Source: Aphrocallistes beatrix
Lineage: Eukaryota; Porifera; Hexactinellida; Sceptrulophora; Aphrocallistidae
DNA: 64,000 nucleotides
Direction: 5' to 3'
Assembly: GCA_963281255.1 (NCBI GenBank)
Contig: OY725490.1
Location: forward strand, 4,588,001 to 4,652,000
The translations under genes and the position numbers were made by a program. Below the pieces are notes generated by a model. That model saw only the letters and a program-made list of their open reading frames with translations, did no database searches and was not told the origin of the DNA. Each line of letters begins with the position of its first letter. Positions within the stretch are counted from its first letter, which is position 1. This document shows positions 1 to 10,230 of the stretch, piece by piece.

Positions 1-461
1 GGATTTGTATAGAGTTTAAAGAGCAGCGGACCAAGACAGGAACCCTGAAGAATTCCGTGTTCAACCGGGATATTGGAGGAATCAGAACCCTTTATCGAGA
101 CGAATTGAGTCCTACCAGAGAGGTAATATTCAAACCAAGATAAAGAAGAGCCACAAATGCCAAAATGAGACTAGAGACGGTTGAGTAAGATGGGTATAGT
201 CGACAGTGTCGAAAGCTTAGCTAAGATCAAGTAAACCAGAAGGGATACGTGTTGGCGATTCATGCTGAGGAGGATGTCGTTTGTCACCTTCAGAATCGCA
301 GTCTCCGTGCTGTGATGCTTACGATAGGAAGACTGCGTCCCGGGATGAAATGATGTAATGTAAGCTGATTCACGACCTGGATGGAAGCTGCCCTCTCAGT
401 TATCTTAGAAATGAAAGAAAGATTGCGTGGGCGATAGTTGGAGATGGGATCGAGATTTGGT
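1..461 (-). mobile_element. LINE copy A, RT region fragment (L2/CR1-like)
   Basis: This stretch matches, in the same orientation, the LINE at 49,590-50,040 (copy B), including the region that encodes the reverse transcriptase core on the minus strand. It runs off the left edge of the window. It is degenerate: no long minus-strand frame survives. It is followed by an inverted block (462-1140) and then resumes in the original orientation (1141-1215, 3925-4235). Confidence 0.85.
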
Positions 462-1140
462 GTACTCTATCTTCTATCTATGATTAGCATGCTCCTTCGC
501 AAACCAAAACCATCGTCACCCGTCCCCTTGTCCCTTGGTTCACCAGTAGCATCAAGCAAGTCAAGCGAGCGAGAATTAAAACTGAACGGAAGTGGCGCCA
601 GTTTAATGACCCTGACCATTTGGCTGATTTCAATAATCAGAGGAATCTTGTAACTGACCTGATTAATAGGGAATGTCGCAGTTTCTTTTCTGATTGGATA
701 GTCTGTCCTGTCTTGACCAGCGTTCACTCTCCATAAGGATAACTCACTTCTCGGTTTACGCAAACAACAGGTTCTACCACCTCATGCTGATAAGACTGCT
801 CTTTCTCAGGAATTCGACAACTTCTTTGTTCTTAAGGTCGACAACATCCGTTCCACAATCGATACAAATGCATCGTCGTCTCCCATTACCCCCTAATTTA
901 ATTCAAACATCGAATCCCTACATTATTTCCACCAATTCAAAAATTATCTGAAAAAAGAAATTACGTCCCTTGTTTCCTCCGCTCCTAATAAATCTTGCAT
1001 CCTCGATCCTATCCCAACATCCCTGGTCAAATCATCTCTACCTATCCTTGCACTCATCCTTACGAAAATCGTAAATGGTTCCCTCTCCACTGGTCATTTT
1101 CCTTCTCCATGGAACCGCCATATCTTACCCAACTTAAAAG
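462..1140 (+). mobile_element. Inverted block of LINE copy A
   Basis: The block is the reverse complement of what is expected here. It corresponds to about 50,733 down to 50,056 of LINE copy B, flanked on both sides by LINE sequence in the opposite orientation. LINE sense is therefore on the plus strand only in this block. The junctions fall close to where the flanking LINE sequence stops and resumes, which suggests inversion in place. No intact ORF remains. Confidence 0.8.
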
Positions 1141-1215
1141 ATACTATATGATGCTATAAGTTCCTCAAATTGCTCAGGTGGGTTAGCACAGAAATCAGAG
1201 GGAGCGAAATAAGCC
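1141..1215 (-). mobile_element. LINE copy A, short resumed segment
   Basis: Matches about 50,735-50,815 of LINE copy B in the original orientation. About 240 bp of LINE expected next is missing where the truncated Harbinger copy begins. Confidence 0.7.
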
Positions 1216-2398
1216 GAAATAAGTATATTCAAAGTATATTACCATGCCTGATTCTGCTGACAAGGTTATGATTAAGTCATAGTTTATGAGCTCGCGAACC
1301 TCCCAGGCATTTTTTGACTTGTAGATGAAACGCATATTCGTATTCAAAAGCCTTCTGAAAATGAGGCGGATTATGTAAACCGACATTTCAATCACTCCAT
1401 AAATGTTCAAGCTATATATCTACCTGATTGTAGATTTCTGATCTATATTGGCAAAATTCCCCGGTTCAGTTCATGACTCACGTATTTGGAAGCTCTCTCA
1501 GCATACCTACAAACCCTTGAGAATTTTCCTGGATTTCAATAGTAAATCCCTGGATGTTATCATATTTTTTTAATTTTAATGACTAAATTAGCATGAATCA
1601 ATAGACTGATTAAATTTCGAATTTCTCGATCCAGGGATTTTCCTGGATTTTAAATAAAGGCCGAATATACTCAATTAAAAATTTCGAAAAGGACAAGTAA
1701 ACAATTTATAGAAAGGTATATCGTATACAATGTTATCTTACGCGTTCGAAATTCGTGAGTCCAGGAAATTTTCCAGGATCCCTGAAGACTTGCTAAATAA
1801 TGAGGAACATAAAATTCCAATAAATTCCATAAACTTTATCCCATTAATTGAAATTGTTATAGGCTAGTTGAAAGCTCAAAATCCCTGGATTTTTCATTAA
1901 ATCCCTGGATCCCTGGATCATAAGTCATTTCCTTGATAATCCAGGGATCCCTGGAGGGTTGTTAAGTATGTCTCAGGTTGGAACATATGCAGAGAATAAC
2001 TTCTTGGCAAGTGAGTATACTATATTAAGTGATAGTGGGTATGTGCTGAAATCTTATTTATTAACTCCACACCGGCAACCTCCTTCAAATGCCCAAGAGA
2101 TTTAATTACTCCCTCAAAAAACGCTTGTATTAATCGAGCAAACCTTTGCGAGATAGAAGAGAAGATTTCATTGCCTTCACGGCGAGATCCGGATGACTCC
2201 AGATAAAGTGTGCACTATTATCCTTGCATGTGCTTTTCTTCACAATATGGCTATTGTTTGGAAGCAGCCTATGTGTTGGAAGATTCCACTATTGACCATC
2301 ATACAATTATTATGGATGAACCGTTTGCATTTGAAGAAGCTGGACATATTGCTGCAAAAAACTACAGAGATCAGTTTGTTATTCATAACTTTAGTTGA
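1216..2398 (+). pseudogene. Harbinger transposase remnant (DDE_Tnp_4 type)
   Basis: Translated in pieces, this aligns with the intact 356-aa transposase at 10794-11864. Recognisable parts are the region before the first catalytic Asp (here [20 protein letters not shown], with G to E next to the Asp), the block ending WKLSQVG, the HILGDSGY-equivalent block (degraded), and the C-terminal FVIHNFS ending in TGA at 2396-2398. It has several stops and frameshifts and is split by a MITE at 1502-1970. The N-terminal about 120 residues are lost. It is non-functional and older than copy 2, judging from its lesions. Confidence 0.85.
1502..1970. mobile_element. MITE inside Harbinger copy 1, 6-bp duplication TCTCAG
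   Basis: Imperfect terminal inverted repeats begin CATACCTAC and, on the other strand, CATACTTAAC, both followed by AACCCT. The interior is rich in TCCCTGGAT/ATCCAGGG repeats. The flanks are TCTCAG (1496-1501) and TCTCAG (1971-1976). Removing the element plus one copy restores the codons for WKLSQVG of the host transposase, which fixes the boundaries. CATACCTG..AACCC ends and 5-8 bp duplications occur in hAT-related families, but the superfamily is my inference. Confidence 0.75.
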
Positions 2399-2707
2399 AT
2401 TAATCTAAATTTAGGACCTATCAAAGAGCATAAGTTGTATCTCAAGCATTCAGAATATTATATTAAACAAAACATATAAACAACAAGTTTCTTTGTATAT
2501 TGTAACATGAATAGATCTCTAAAACAAAATATAAACACTGGATATGAGAAGTACAATAAATTAAACTCACTCACTCTATCGACTTTAAAATTTCTGAGTC
2601 ATTTGGTGTAACGAAAATAAATGGTGTCATTAGTGGTTATGGTAAGTCTGCTTCCTCACGTGTATATAAATTGCTGCTGAGTACTTGCATTAACAATACC
2701 AAAACAA

Positions 2708-3454
2708 ATGGACAAATCCCGCAAAGTAAATTGGACCAGAGATGAAGAGTGCATTCTCATGAATTGAAATTGAATCAGCTGGTGCGATTTTGAGATGCTC
2801 AGTAAATTCTGCTGTCAAAAACAAAAGGAGAAAACAAATTTGGAGAGACATTGGAGCCAAACTCAACTCAGTGCATGGCAATGGCAGAGCTGTAGAAGAC
2901 ATGACCAACCTAAAACTAAACGCAATGTCCAAATTTGATTAAAGCTTTAGGGGAGCCAGAAAGACTGGAGGGGGTACAAACACTGCTGGACATGTAGAAG
3001 ACGAGGACAGGCAACTTATATAAGCATATATAAGTATTTCTGACTCTGCAGATCGGGTAAGAGAGATGTTTCAAAACACCCCTGCTTTTAGCGGAATTTC
3101 AGGTGCTGCTGATCTTTTTCAAGCGCCAGCTGAGAGCAATCAAATTCCAATAGTATCAACAGTATCAGCTGCAGATCGCGTTGAATTTGAAGGCACTCCA
3201 ATTTTAGAGTTTCGAGAAGTTGAAATCCCGACAACATATACTCGTTGGACATCAAAGAAAAGTCAGAAGAGAAGGCAAACTGTTGTGAGCAAGATGATTC
3301 GGTCGAATTGTTGAAGGCTGCAGACTTACTTCCATTACTGGAGGAAGTTTTACTCCAACAGATGGCAGTATTCTCATCACAGCGACAGTTGATTGCAGAG
3401 CAGGGGGACTATTATAGATTGAAACGTCAGAGACTGTTGGAAAAATCATTGTAA
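2708..3454 (+). pseudogene. Harbinger Myb/SANT-like accessory protein, broken
   Basis: From ATG at 2708 the product starts MDKSRKVNWTRDEEC, a typical start of the trihelix Myb/SANT-like DNA-binding domain of Harbinger ORF1 proteins. It hits a TGA at 2764-2766 and continues in another frame with RRKQIWRDIGAKLNSVHGNG, the third-helix region. A second exon-like part (from about 3050, after TTTCTGACTCTGCAG, a good splice acceptor) reads MFQNTPAFSGISGAADLFQ and ends with a coiled-coil-like tail, LLEEVLLQQMAVFSSQRQL. This second part aligns with the 113-aa ORF at 10231-10572. Family knowledge: this protein helps the transposase enter the nucleus and bind DNA. The copy has at least two frameshifts. 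Confidence 0.8.
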
Positions 3455-3782
3455 ATAGCAAAATAGGATGAAACTGATTATGATCAGTCATGTGAATCAA
3501 TATGTAAATCCTGTCTATAATTATACATGTTAGAATGAGTGTAAGATTATATAATCAAAGAATGTATGTTTGCTTATTCATACAAACCCAAGAATTGAAT
3601 TTGCCACTAATTATAGCATGTGATGCTACATGTTGCGATGTTGAACACAATAAGAGAATGTTTTTAAAATATTTAAATTTTATTTGAAGTCTAATATCAA
3701 TCAAAGTAGATTCATGTTCGATCGAATTAAGTTTGAACAACATTTATGGAGTAATTAGTGAAATTCGAATCAATGACAATAC

Positions 3783-3924
3783 TTAAGACACCTCCCTAGG
3801 TTGCTTAAAGTTCGTTCTTAAGATCGAACTTAAATATTAGTGAATACGTCTTAAGATAGAACTTAAGACTTAAGTACTAAGATCGATCTTAAGTTCGATC
3901 TTAAGTTCTTAGTGAATGCAGCCC
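3783..3924 (+). repeat. Harbinger copy 1 right subterminal palindrome array
   Basis: Repeated AAGATCGAACTTAAG and TTAAGTTCGATCTTAAG palindromes with two copies of the end motif TTAGTGAATRC (about 3837 and 3910). The same arrangement sits at both ends of Harbinger copy 2. They are probably the transposase or Myb-protein binding sites. Confidence 0.75.
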
Positions 3925-4235
3925 CTGTATAGACTCAGACGGCATGTCAACATGGATATTAAAGCCTCCAGTTATTATATAGGGGCTCCTTGCATAAGAG
4001 GATGGGTTCGAGGAGGGAAGAAAACTGTTCAAGGAAGGTAGAAATAGAAATAGGATGGTTCCTTGAGTAGAGAGGCCGATATATTAAGATAATACGTAGG
4101 GAGATTTCTGAAAAAGAGATTGTCCAATCCGAGAACTCAAAGTTGCATTGCACTTCAGCGTGAAGGAATCACGATAGAGATGTGCAGTGCCTCCACCCTG
4201 GTAGCCGGATGGAGTGCATTCAACTCTCACGGCCT
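3925..4235 (-). mobile_element. LINE copy A, endonuclease-region fragment
   Basis: Resumes the LINE after the Harbinger insertion and matches about 51,056-51,395 of LINE copy B, the region encoding the APE-type endonuclease. A remnant frame on the minus strand at 3959-4153 reads like the ISLRIILIYRPLYSRNHP segment. It ends where an IS630/mariner pseudogene begins. Confidence 0.8.
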
Positions 4236-4800
4236 CCTTTCCTTTTTTGGATATACGATCCAATATGGCCCAAGACGGGTAATTTTTCTCTTCCAGATCC
4301 TCTAAACCATTTGGTCATTTATGATACACTTCTTGCTCCAGCATGCCTCAAATCCCGTAGTCGCGAAGATTGAGATCCGGAGAGTTAGGGGCCCAATCTT
4401 GTTTTGTCCAAAAATCGACATTTTCAGATTTCAAGAAATCTACGATTTTGGTGGCGGTATGGCATGGAGCTGAGTCCTGTTGGAAAGCAAGTTTGTGCTC
4501 ACGACAAAAAGGAGTGACAACAGGGGCTAAAATTGAACTTTTATAACGATCTGCATTCAGGGTCTCTCCCTGTTTGAAGAAAATGAGATCGGTTTTCAGG
4601 TTGTGAGCTTCTCTTGCCCAAACCATCATTCTTCGACAGAATTTCCTCCTTTCGACGATGGATTTCTTATTCTTAACTCCTTGTTTGATATAATTCCGAT
4701 CGTTTTGACGATAAAGAGGCTGATGATTAACGATTAAGGGGAAAAACATTAAAATTTGATTTTTTCTTCTAATAACTTTTTCATGAAGATAATAAACCAT
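4236..4800 (-). pseudogene. Tc1/mariner (IS630-type) transposase fragment
   Basis: The 150-aa minus-strand ORF (4348-4800) carries the C-terminal half of a DDE/D transposase: MVWAREAHNLKTDLIFF, then FQQDSAPCHTA with the second catalytic Asp, then DWAPNSPDLN with the third acidic position followed by a degraded DYGIW block. Translation can be followed to about 4260 in another frame. The N-terminal HTH and first Asp region are missing or unreadable. There is no clear terminal repeat, so this is a decayed fragment. Its closest relative in the window is the remnant at 26,560-27,200. Confidence 0.8.
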
Positions 4801-5224
4801 ATTAATCTATTATGAACTTGTGGTTGCATTATAAATGCTTTGGAAGAGTTATAGTATTTTGAAATTTGATAGTATATATCATCATTTTCGATTTTCAGTT
4901 AATATTAGTTGTAATCTAATTTCAAGTTTAAAACAATTAACTATATAATATCCAGTTAGTGTTACAATGTTGTATCCAATTACAGATAGTATGAGATTTT
5001 AAACTATAATTATGTAGTTGTAATCCAATAGCTTTATTCTAATTATAGTTTTCAACCCTAAAGATAATTTTAGAATTCATAATAGGATTATATAATGTCC
5101 CTGGGATGAGCTCTATATTAGGCTTACTTCTTGACTGGAGCTATTTTATCTAAAGGCGTCTTTACAGATTTTATAACTACTGGATGGAATTAAAAAGAAG
5201 GGATTTTATTGCCATGATGTTTAA
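4801..5224. other. AT-rich spacer, nothing recognised
   Basis: Very AT-rich DNA with no supported ORF, hairpin or repeat end. Confidence 0.5.
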
Positions 5225-6250
5225 CGACCACATGAAGCATTTATCAGCCGAGCAGAGAGTCATAAACATTTAGTGGAAGCTTTTGTAGATCAAGCCCCAT
5301 CGAAGCGCACTCGCTACAGGATGAAGCTAGGTCAGGGCGTCCTGCAACCGCCGTCACTCCAGGAACTATAGCTGCTGTTGAGTCATTGATCAAAGAGGAT
5401 ACCTGTCTTCCATATGAGCAAATTGCTGAGACCCTAGACATTGGAAAAACAGCCATTTCATACCATCCAACATGATCATCTAGGTGTCAGTAAACTTGCG
5501 GCCCGATGGATCCCTCATGATCTCTCAAAATTGCAAATAGAGAAAAGGGTAGAATGGTGCAAGTTTATACTGAAGAAATTTAACGCAGGAGGGTCTAAAC
5601 GCGTGTACGATATCCTAACGTATGATGAAACATGAATTTATCAGTACGATCCAGAAACAAAGCTCCAATCCTCAATATGGGTGTTACCTGGAGAATATTC
5701 CCCAGTGAAGGTTCGCCTGATTCGCAGCGTCGGGAAGAAGATGGTGGCCGCTTTTTTCTGTAAGACTGGGCCAGTTGCCATAATTCTTCTCGAGGATCGT
5801 CGCACAGTCCTCGCAGATTGGTGCATCAACTGTTGTCTCCCTAAGGCTTTCGAAACTTGGAGTCTCGTCGCCCTAAGACCGGCATCCGAGGCCTACTTCT
5901 TCACCACGATAATGCATCTGCACACACAGCAGCCCCAAGACACTGGACTCCTGGCTGAAAATTCGTTCCAATTAGTATCGCATCCACCCTATGGTCCAGA
6001 TTTGGCTCCATGTAACTTCTTCTTGTTCCCAACTATCAAAGAACTGATCCGTGGGGTGAGGTTTGGCAGTCCTGAAAAGGCCCAACTGGCGTTCAAAGAG
6101 CCCATCTGGACCCTCTTAGATGAAAAATGACACGATTGCTTCAACAGCTGGTTTCATCGTATGAAACTTTGCATACTTGTCGAATGTTCTGGTCGATACT
6201 TTGAGAAACTGTGAAAGTTTGAATAAAATATGTATTTGTGTACGACAAAA
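5225..6250 (+). pseudogene. mariner transposase pseudogene (M3)
   Basis: The plus strand can be read in pieces as a mariner transposase: an HTH half around 5340-5470 (GRPATAVTPGT, then YEQIAETLDIGKTAISYH), LTYDET with the first catalytic Asp at about 5620, a middle block (KVRLIRSVGKKMVAAFF), a damaged second-Asp block where HDNASAHT is expected (5910-5935), and PPYGPDLAPCNFFLFP with the third Asp near 6000. It continues to about 6220 after a TGA. At least four stops or frameshifts are visible. It belongs to a different mariner lineage from M1 and M2. No clean terminal repeats were found. Confidence 0.85.
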
Positions 6251-6384
6251 CTTTTTGACTGTTCCTCGTACTGTCTGCAAATCTTGTAAAAAGGGCTCCA
6301 TGAGGATGTACCAATCAAAGCAGAGGGCTGGATCTGCTACTTACAACTAAGGTGTACGAATCCTAAAATGAAACGAACTACTCT

Positions 6385-7060
6385 ATGGTAGTATTTGGGT
6401 GGCAGGCTTATTGGTGTGGGAATTTCCAAGCTTGTACTATATCACGCGACACTAAGCATACCCATCCCCTGTTCTCCCAAACTTACGTTGAAGCAGAAAG
6501 GGAATTAATAGTTGCAACCGAATATATTGCAGCACAATCAATGAAAAATGCGGTGAAAGAATTCCGATCTCACTCAGAATGTCATTTCGATGGAAACTAT
6601 GTCCTTACGATTGCTTCATACGATGATTCTTACCAACAACGTAGTGGAAAAAGTGGTGGAGGAGTCAGCAGGTACTGCTTTGCAGCCGCTATATCCACAA
6701 GTATCGGAAAGGTTTTGTCATATGACATAGCATCAAACTCATGCAAACTTTGCAAAGAGTATGAAAATCTGCGAAGTATCAAGACTACGCCTCTGTGCAG
6801 CTTGAATCAGTGTTGGCACCATCTGTTGTGCAAGATTCACTTGATCGCGGTGTAATCTTTTCAGGATTGGTCACAGATAGTGAAACAAAAACTCGCCATA
6901 AATTGCATTCAGCTGGTCTCTATAAACACCTTGGCATACATGAAATTGAATGTATTGAATGATTGGCTCATGTTTGCAAAATGATGAAAATTAACATCAT
7001 TCGAAGACAAGAAAAGGCGCCTAAACTCGATAGGGATGAAAAAAAATCATCGAAAACATT
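6385..7060 (+). pseudogene. Mutator-like transposase domain fragment
   Basis: The 156-aa frame at 6385-6855 contains SYDDSYQQRSGKSGGGVSRY followed by IGKVLSYDIASNSCKLCKEY. This resembles the 'SFDGSWQKRG...G.V.D..V.SK.C..C' core of the Mutator-like domain common in invertebrate repeats (the family I would test is PF20700). After a frameshift near 6785 the reading continues in another frame with SLDRGVIFSGLVTDSETKTR, where the second catalytic Asp would lie, up to a TGA near 6960. Both ends are missing and no terminal repeat was seen. The assignment rests on motif memory only; an unrelated multicopy gene remains possible. Confidence 0.5.
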
Positions 7061-7317
7061 TATTAGGCAAAGGCAGGGAGTCAGAGTCAGAATTCGACTA
7101 TGTAATATGTAAACCTAAATTTGAATTCATCAATTAAAAACACGCAACAATTGTTAGTTCTTAATTCGAATTCATAGGAATTTAATTGTTCTAAAATTAA
7201 AATATAATTGGAACCCAAAATGAAGGAAAGAATTGAGTTCTAAAATAGGTATGCTATCTAGGAATATAATCTATCTATAGAATAACTATGATTTAGAAAC
7301 AATTATTGAAGTTAATC
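7061..7317. other. Unassigned AT-rich spacer
   Basis: AT-rich, no feature seen beyond short A/T runs. Confidence 0.4.
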
Positions 7318-7640
7318 GCCTGTGGTCACCATTGATTAATTATATGGGGATTAACATCTCCAAATAGGTCTGTCCTACTGTTATAATCGATATCGCACGA
7401 AATATCACCAAATGTGTCAATTTTTGAAATATTGATGCGTAATGATGACGTCATAACAGAGTGATGAGTCATCATTTTTATGATGGTTGTATCATATGTG
7501 AGATATATTAATATACACATTCTATTAAAATTTCAGCCTTCTATTACTTAAAATGGCTGAGTTATACGAAAAACTGAAATTTCTAATTATAAAAAGGTGA
7601 CAATGACGTCATAATTCCATGATGAGTTACGCAATGATGC
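7318..7640 (-). mobile_element. Helitron-like family, partial copy (H1)
   Basis: The central part of the Helitron-like repeat in minus orientation: the GCGATATCGATTATAAC-type block, TGATGACGTCATAA, the 'cagccttctat' block and TGACAATGACGTCATAATTC. The 3' hairpin end and the 5' TC end are both missing. Its lost 5' end would face the minisatellite at 7700-8075. Confidence 0.8.
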
Positions 7641-7699
7641 ATGCTATAATCCAATCTCTTAAAATTCTAAGCCAACCATGACTTCATTAGAATCATGTA

Positions 7700-8075
7700 A
7701 CTATTGATATGAGTTAGTAAAATCAATAGAGTTTGAGTCCGTAAAATCGATAATATCAGTTCTTATAATCGATAATTTCAGTTCGTAAAATCGATAATTT
7801 CAATTCGTAAAATCGATAAATTCAGGTCGTAAAATCGATAAATTCAGGTCGTAAAATCGATAATCTCAGTTCGTAAAATCGATCATTTCAGTTCGTAAAA
7901 TCGATGATCTCAGTTCGTAAAATCGATAGATTGAGTTCGTAAAATCGATCATCTCAGTTCGTGATTTCGATAATTTCAGTTTATTAAATCGATAATCTCA
8001 GTTTGTAAAATCGATCATTTCAGTTCGTAAAATCGATAGTTTGAGTTCGTAAAATCGTCAATACTTGGAAATTAT
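7700..8075. repeat. Minisatellite, about 20-22 bp unit
   Basis: About 15 imperfect units of TTCAGTTCGTAAAATCGATA, some with a 1-2 bp length change. Every unit holds an ATCGAT palindrome or a one-base variant. It lies exactly between two Helitron-like pieces in opposite orientation (H1 and H2). Confidence 0.9.
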
Positions 8076-8094
8076 TCGTAAAATCGATACTGCA

Positions 8095-8583
8095 GTGTAT
8101 ATATTTCTGTAACGAATTGATTGAAGAAACTGCCATGCACAGAAATCTGATCTTTGGCATGTGGGTTTTTGCTATTGCTCCAGGAAGTTCTGAGCTCAGA
8201 CGAAAATGTCAACTCATCATAGAATTATGACGTCGTTGTCACCTTTTCTATAATTAGAAATTTCAGTTTTTCGACCATAACTCAACCATTTTAATTGAGA
8301 GAAGGCTGAAATTTTTGTAGAATGTGTATGTTAATATACCTCGCATATAAAGCATTTTGCATCAAAAAATGATAACTCTTCACTCAGTAATGACGTCATC
8401 ATTATGCATCAAAATTTACAAATTTACAAATTTGGTGTTTTTCCGTCCGATATCGATTGCAACAGTAGGACCGACGTATTTAGTGATGTTTTCCCCGTTA
8501 TAATTAATCAATATGATCCCAGGCGCCTCTGGCGTACACAAATGTCCGACAGCCGCGCAGCTTAATCGTGCCAAGCGCGCTTG
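8095..8583 (+). mobile_element. Helitron-like copy H2 (5' end lost)
   Basis: Runs from 'ctgtaacgaattgattgaag' through two TGACGTCA-type sites (the first is now ATGACGTCGT) to the 3' end, whose arms have decayed but which still ends GCGCGCTTG, followed by T. The 5' TCCTTACTATT terminus is replaced by the minisatellite. Confidence 0.8.
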
Positions 8584-9028
8584 TAGTAATTAAGATAGCT
8601 GACTATAATCTTATTGTTTAAGCCATTACTTTACGAACTCCGAATTTAATACAAAATTAATTCGAAAAATGCCAAAAATACAGCGATTAATTAATTTTGA
8701 AATCCATACTTTGTCAGTTTTCCATATTTACCAATGATTGTAGTCAGTTTTGTTCTATAATGAATTGGTTAAAGATCGAACTTATAATCTTGCAAATGTC
8801 ACTCAAGCTCAGAATATAATCTTGAACATGAAATTAAAAAATTAAAACAATGTTATTTGTATAGGAAAATACAACTTTCATTTCAATGTAAAAATGAAAT
8901 TAAGTCTGTGATTGCAACAAAAATACAGTATCTTTGCGCCATATTCTTCATAAATAATTCATGATAACGATTCTCAAATTTTGGGGATTCAATAAGATTC
9001 GATCCTTAAGGGAATCTTTGTCCAACAC
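8584..9028. other. Unassigned AT-rich spacer
   Basis: No ORF, repeat end or hairpin I can support. Confidence 0.4.
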
Positions 9029-9241
9029 TCATTGAAGAGCTCGCGATCTTGTCTCTCTTTTGGTCTTTTGAGGAGTTGAGAGAGCTTGTTTCGTTTCCTT
9101 TTTTCTAGCAATTAATTTCAATTCCCTCTTGACAATATTTTGAGCAGTTGATTTTGGTATTCTGATCTCTCTTGCGATATTTCTTAATGATTTACTGGAT
9201 TCCTGCGGAGCCGATTGACAATCTTTCTCTTTGCAACACAA
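9029..9241 (-). pseudogene. Tc1/mariner N-terminal HTH remnant
   Basis: The 70-aa minus frame reads SLRNIAREIRIPKSTAQNIV, the helix-turn-helix pattern of Tc1-like transposases, followed by a basic stretch. The catalytic part does not follow in any frame I could read, so this is a fragment only. A short direct repeat, AGTAATAACTGATTTTTTGA, lies just beyond at about 9290-9330. Confidence 0.5.
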
Positions 9242-9719
9242 TTGTTTCCTTAGACTTTATGACCAGAAGCTGTTTAAAAAGTTTGTACTAGTAATAACTG
9301 ATTTTTTGAAAAGTAATAACTGATTTTTTGAAAGTTTAATTGATTCCATTTTTCAAACTTAAAACACTGCCCAACAAATTTATAGCGTTCTTTATAATAA
9401 TGTTCCATTGAAGGTATTTCAAATCTTTTTTTCTTCAGATATGAACTGATTGATTTCAACACATTGTTCGAGACGCCACCTAGAGCTTAATGTTTTTCAT
9501 ATCTGACCCTCCAATAATGTACTTTTGGCTGGAAGAAATGTCAAACAGGTAGTCCAGGTAAGATGGAACGGGCGGCCACCAGTAGGCCGGAGTAAATCTA
9601 TTTCAATTTTAGAATTATTAGACAATGATTAACGTTTGCTAACGTCTTCGAAAACAAATCGATCAATTAGTTTTCTTAACCCAGATGCTCAGGAAGGCTA
9701 TCCTGAATTAGAAAGAGAA
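9242..9719. other. Spacer left of Harbinger copy 2
   Basis: Contains a short ORF (9274-9462, minus) with no recognisable motif and otherwise nothing I can name. It ends at the CAG target duplication. Confidence 0.4.
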
Positions 9720-9722
9720 CAG

Positions 9723-9965
9723 GGGCCGTATTCACTAACATTTTAAGTTCGTACTTAAGTTCGAACTTAGTACTTAAGTACTAAGTTCGAACTTAAATGG
9801 TATTCACTAAGATCAACTTAAGTACGAACTTTAAGTAACCTAGTTAAGCACTAAGTTCGAACTTAACTCGTTTTTAACAAGATTGGTATTCACTAAGATT
9901 TAAGTTTGTGCTTAAGTTCAAACTTAAGTAATAACTTTAAGTAACCTCCAGAGGTAGCTTAAATA
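9723..9965. repeat. Harbinger copy 2 left terminal/subterminal repeats
   Basis: Holds the terminal repeat plus two extra internal copies of the end motif GTATTCACTAAGAT (about 9801 and 9889), each followed by TTAAGT-rich palindromes and TTTAAGTAACCT. The terminus appears to have been tandemly duplicated internally. Confidence 0.8.
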
Positions 9966-10230
9966 TTCGTTAGCTTTTAATTATCGACATATAGTCTATT
10001 TTTCTTTGATGTATCAACAATTTTGACATTATATTACATTGATATTATAATCTTACTTGTTTTGTTTTTCATTGTATTTGAAATAGAGCCTAAATTTAAT
10101 ATCATTGATGTACAAGTACTTGTAGATTGATTCATACTGATATGCCTAGTAATATACAATATTTCTAAATTAACCAATATATTATGCTAAGTTGATCACG
10201 ATAGAAAGATCTATGAGCCTCTTCTGCGTT

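Larger units (their letters stand above)
1216..3924 (+). mobile_element. PIF/Harbinger copy 1, 5'-truncated, inserted in LINE copy A
   Basis: The element carries a degenerate DDE transposase followed by a Myb/SANT-like accessory gene on the same strand. It ends in subterminal repeats rich in TTAAGTTCGAACTTAAG-type palindromes and a terminal TTAGTGAATGCAGCCC, like the right end of Harbinger copy 2. The left terminal repeat and the transposase N-terminal half are absent, along with about 240 bp of host LINE, so a deletion spans the left junction. After the right end the LINE resumes with CTGTATAGACTCAG, corresponding to about 51,056 of copy B. CTG there fits the CAG/CTG duplication of copy 2. 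Confidence 0.85.

Noticed and set aside
438-763. Overlapping ORFs on both strands at 438-951
   Set aside because: They lie in LINE copy A and its inverted block; the frames are shadows of LINE coding sequence.
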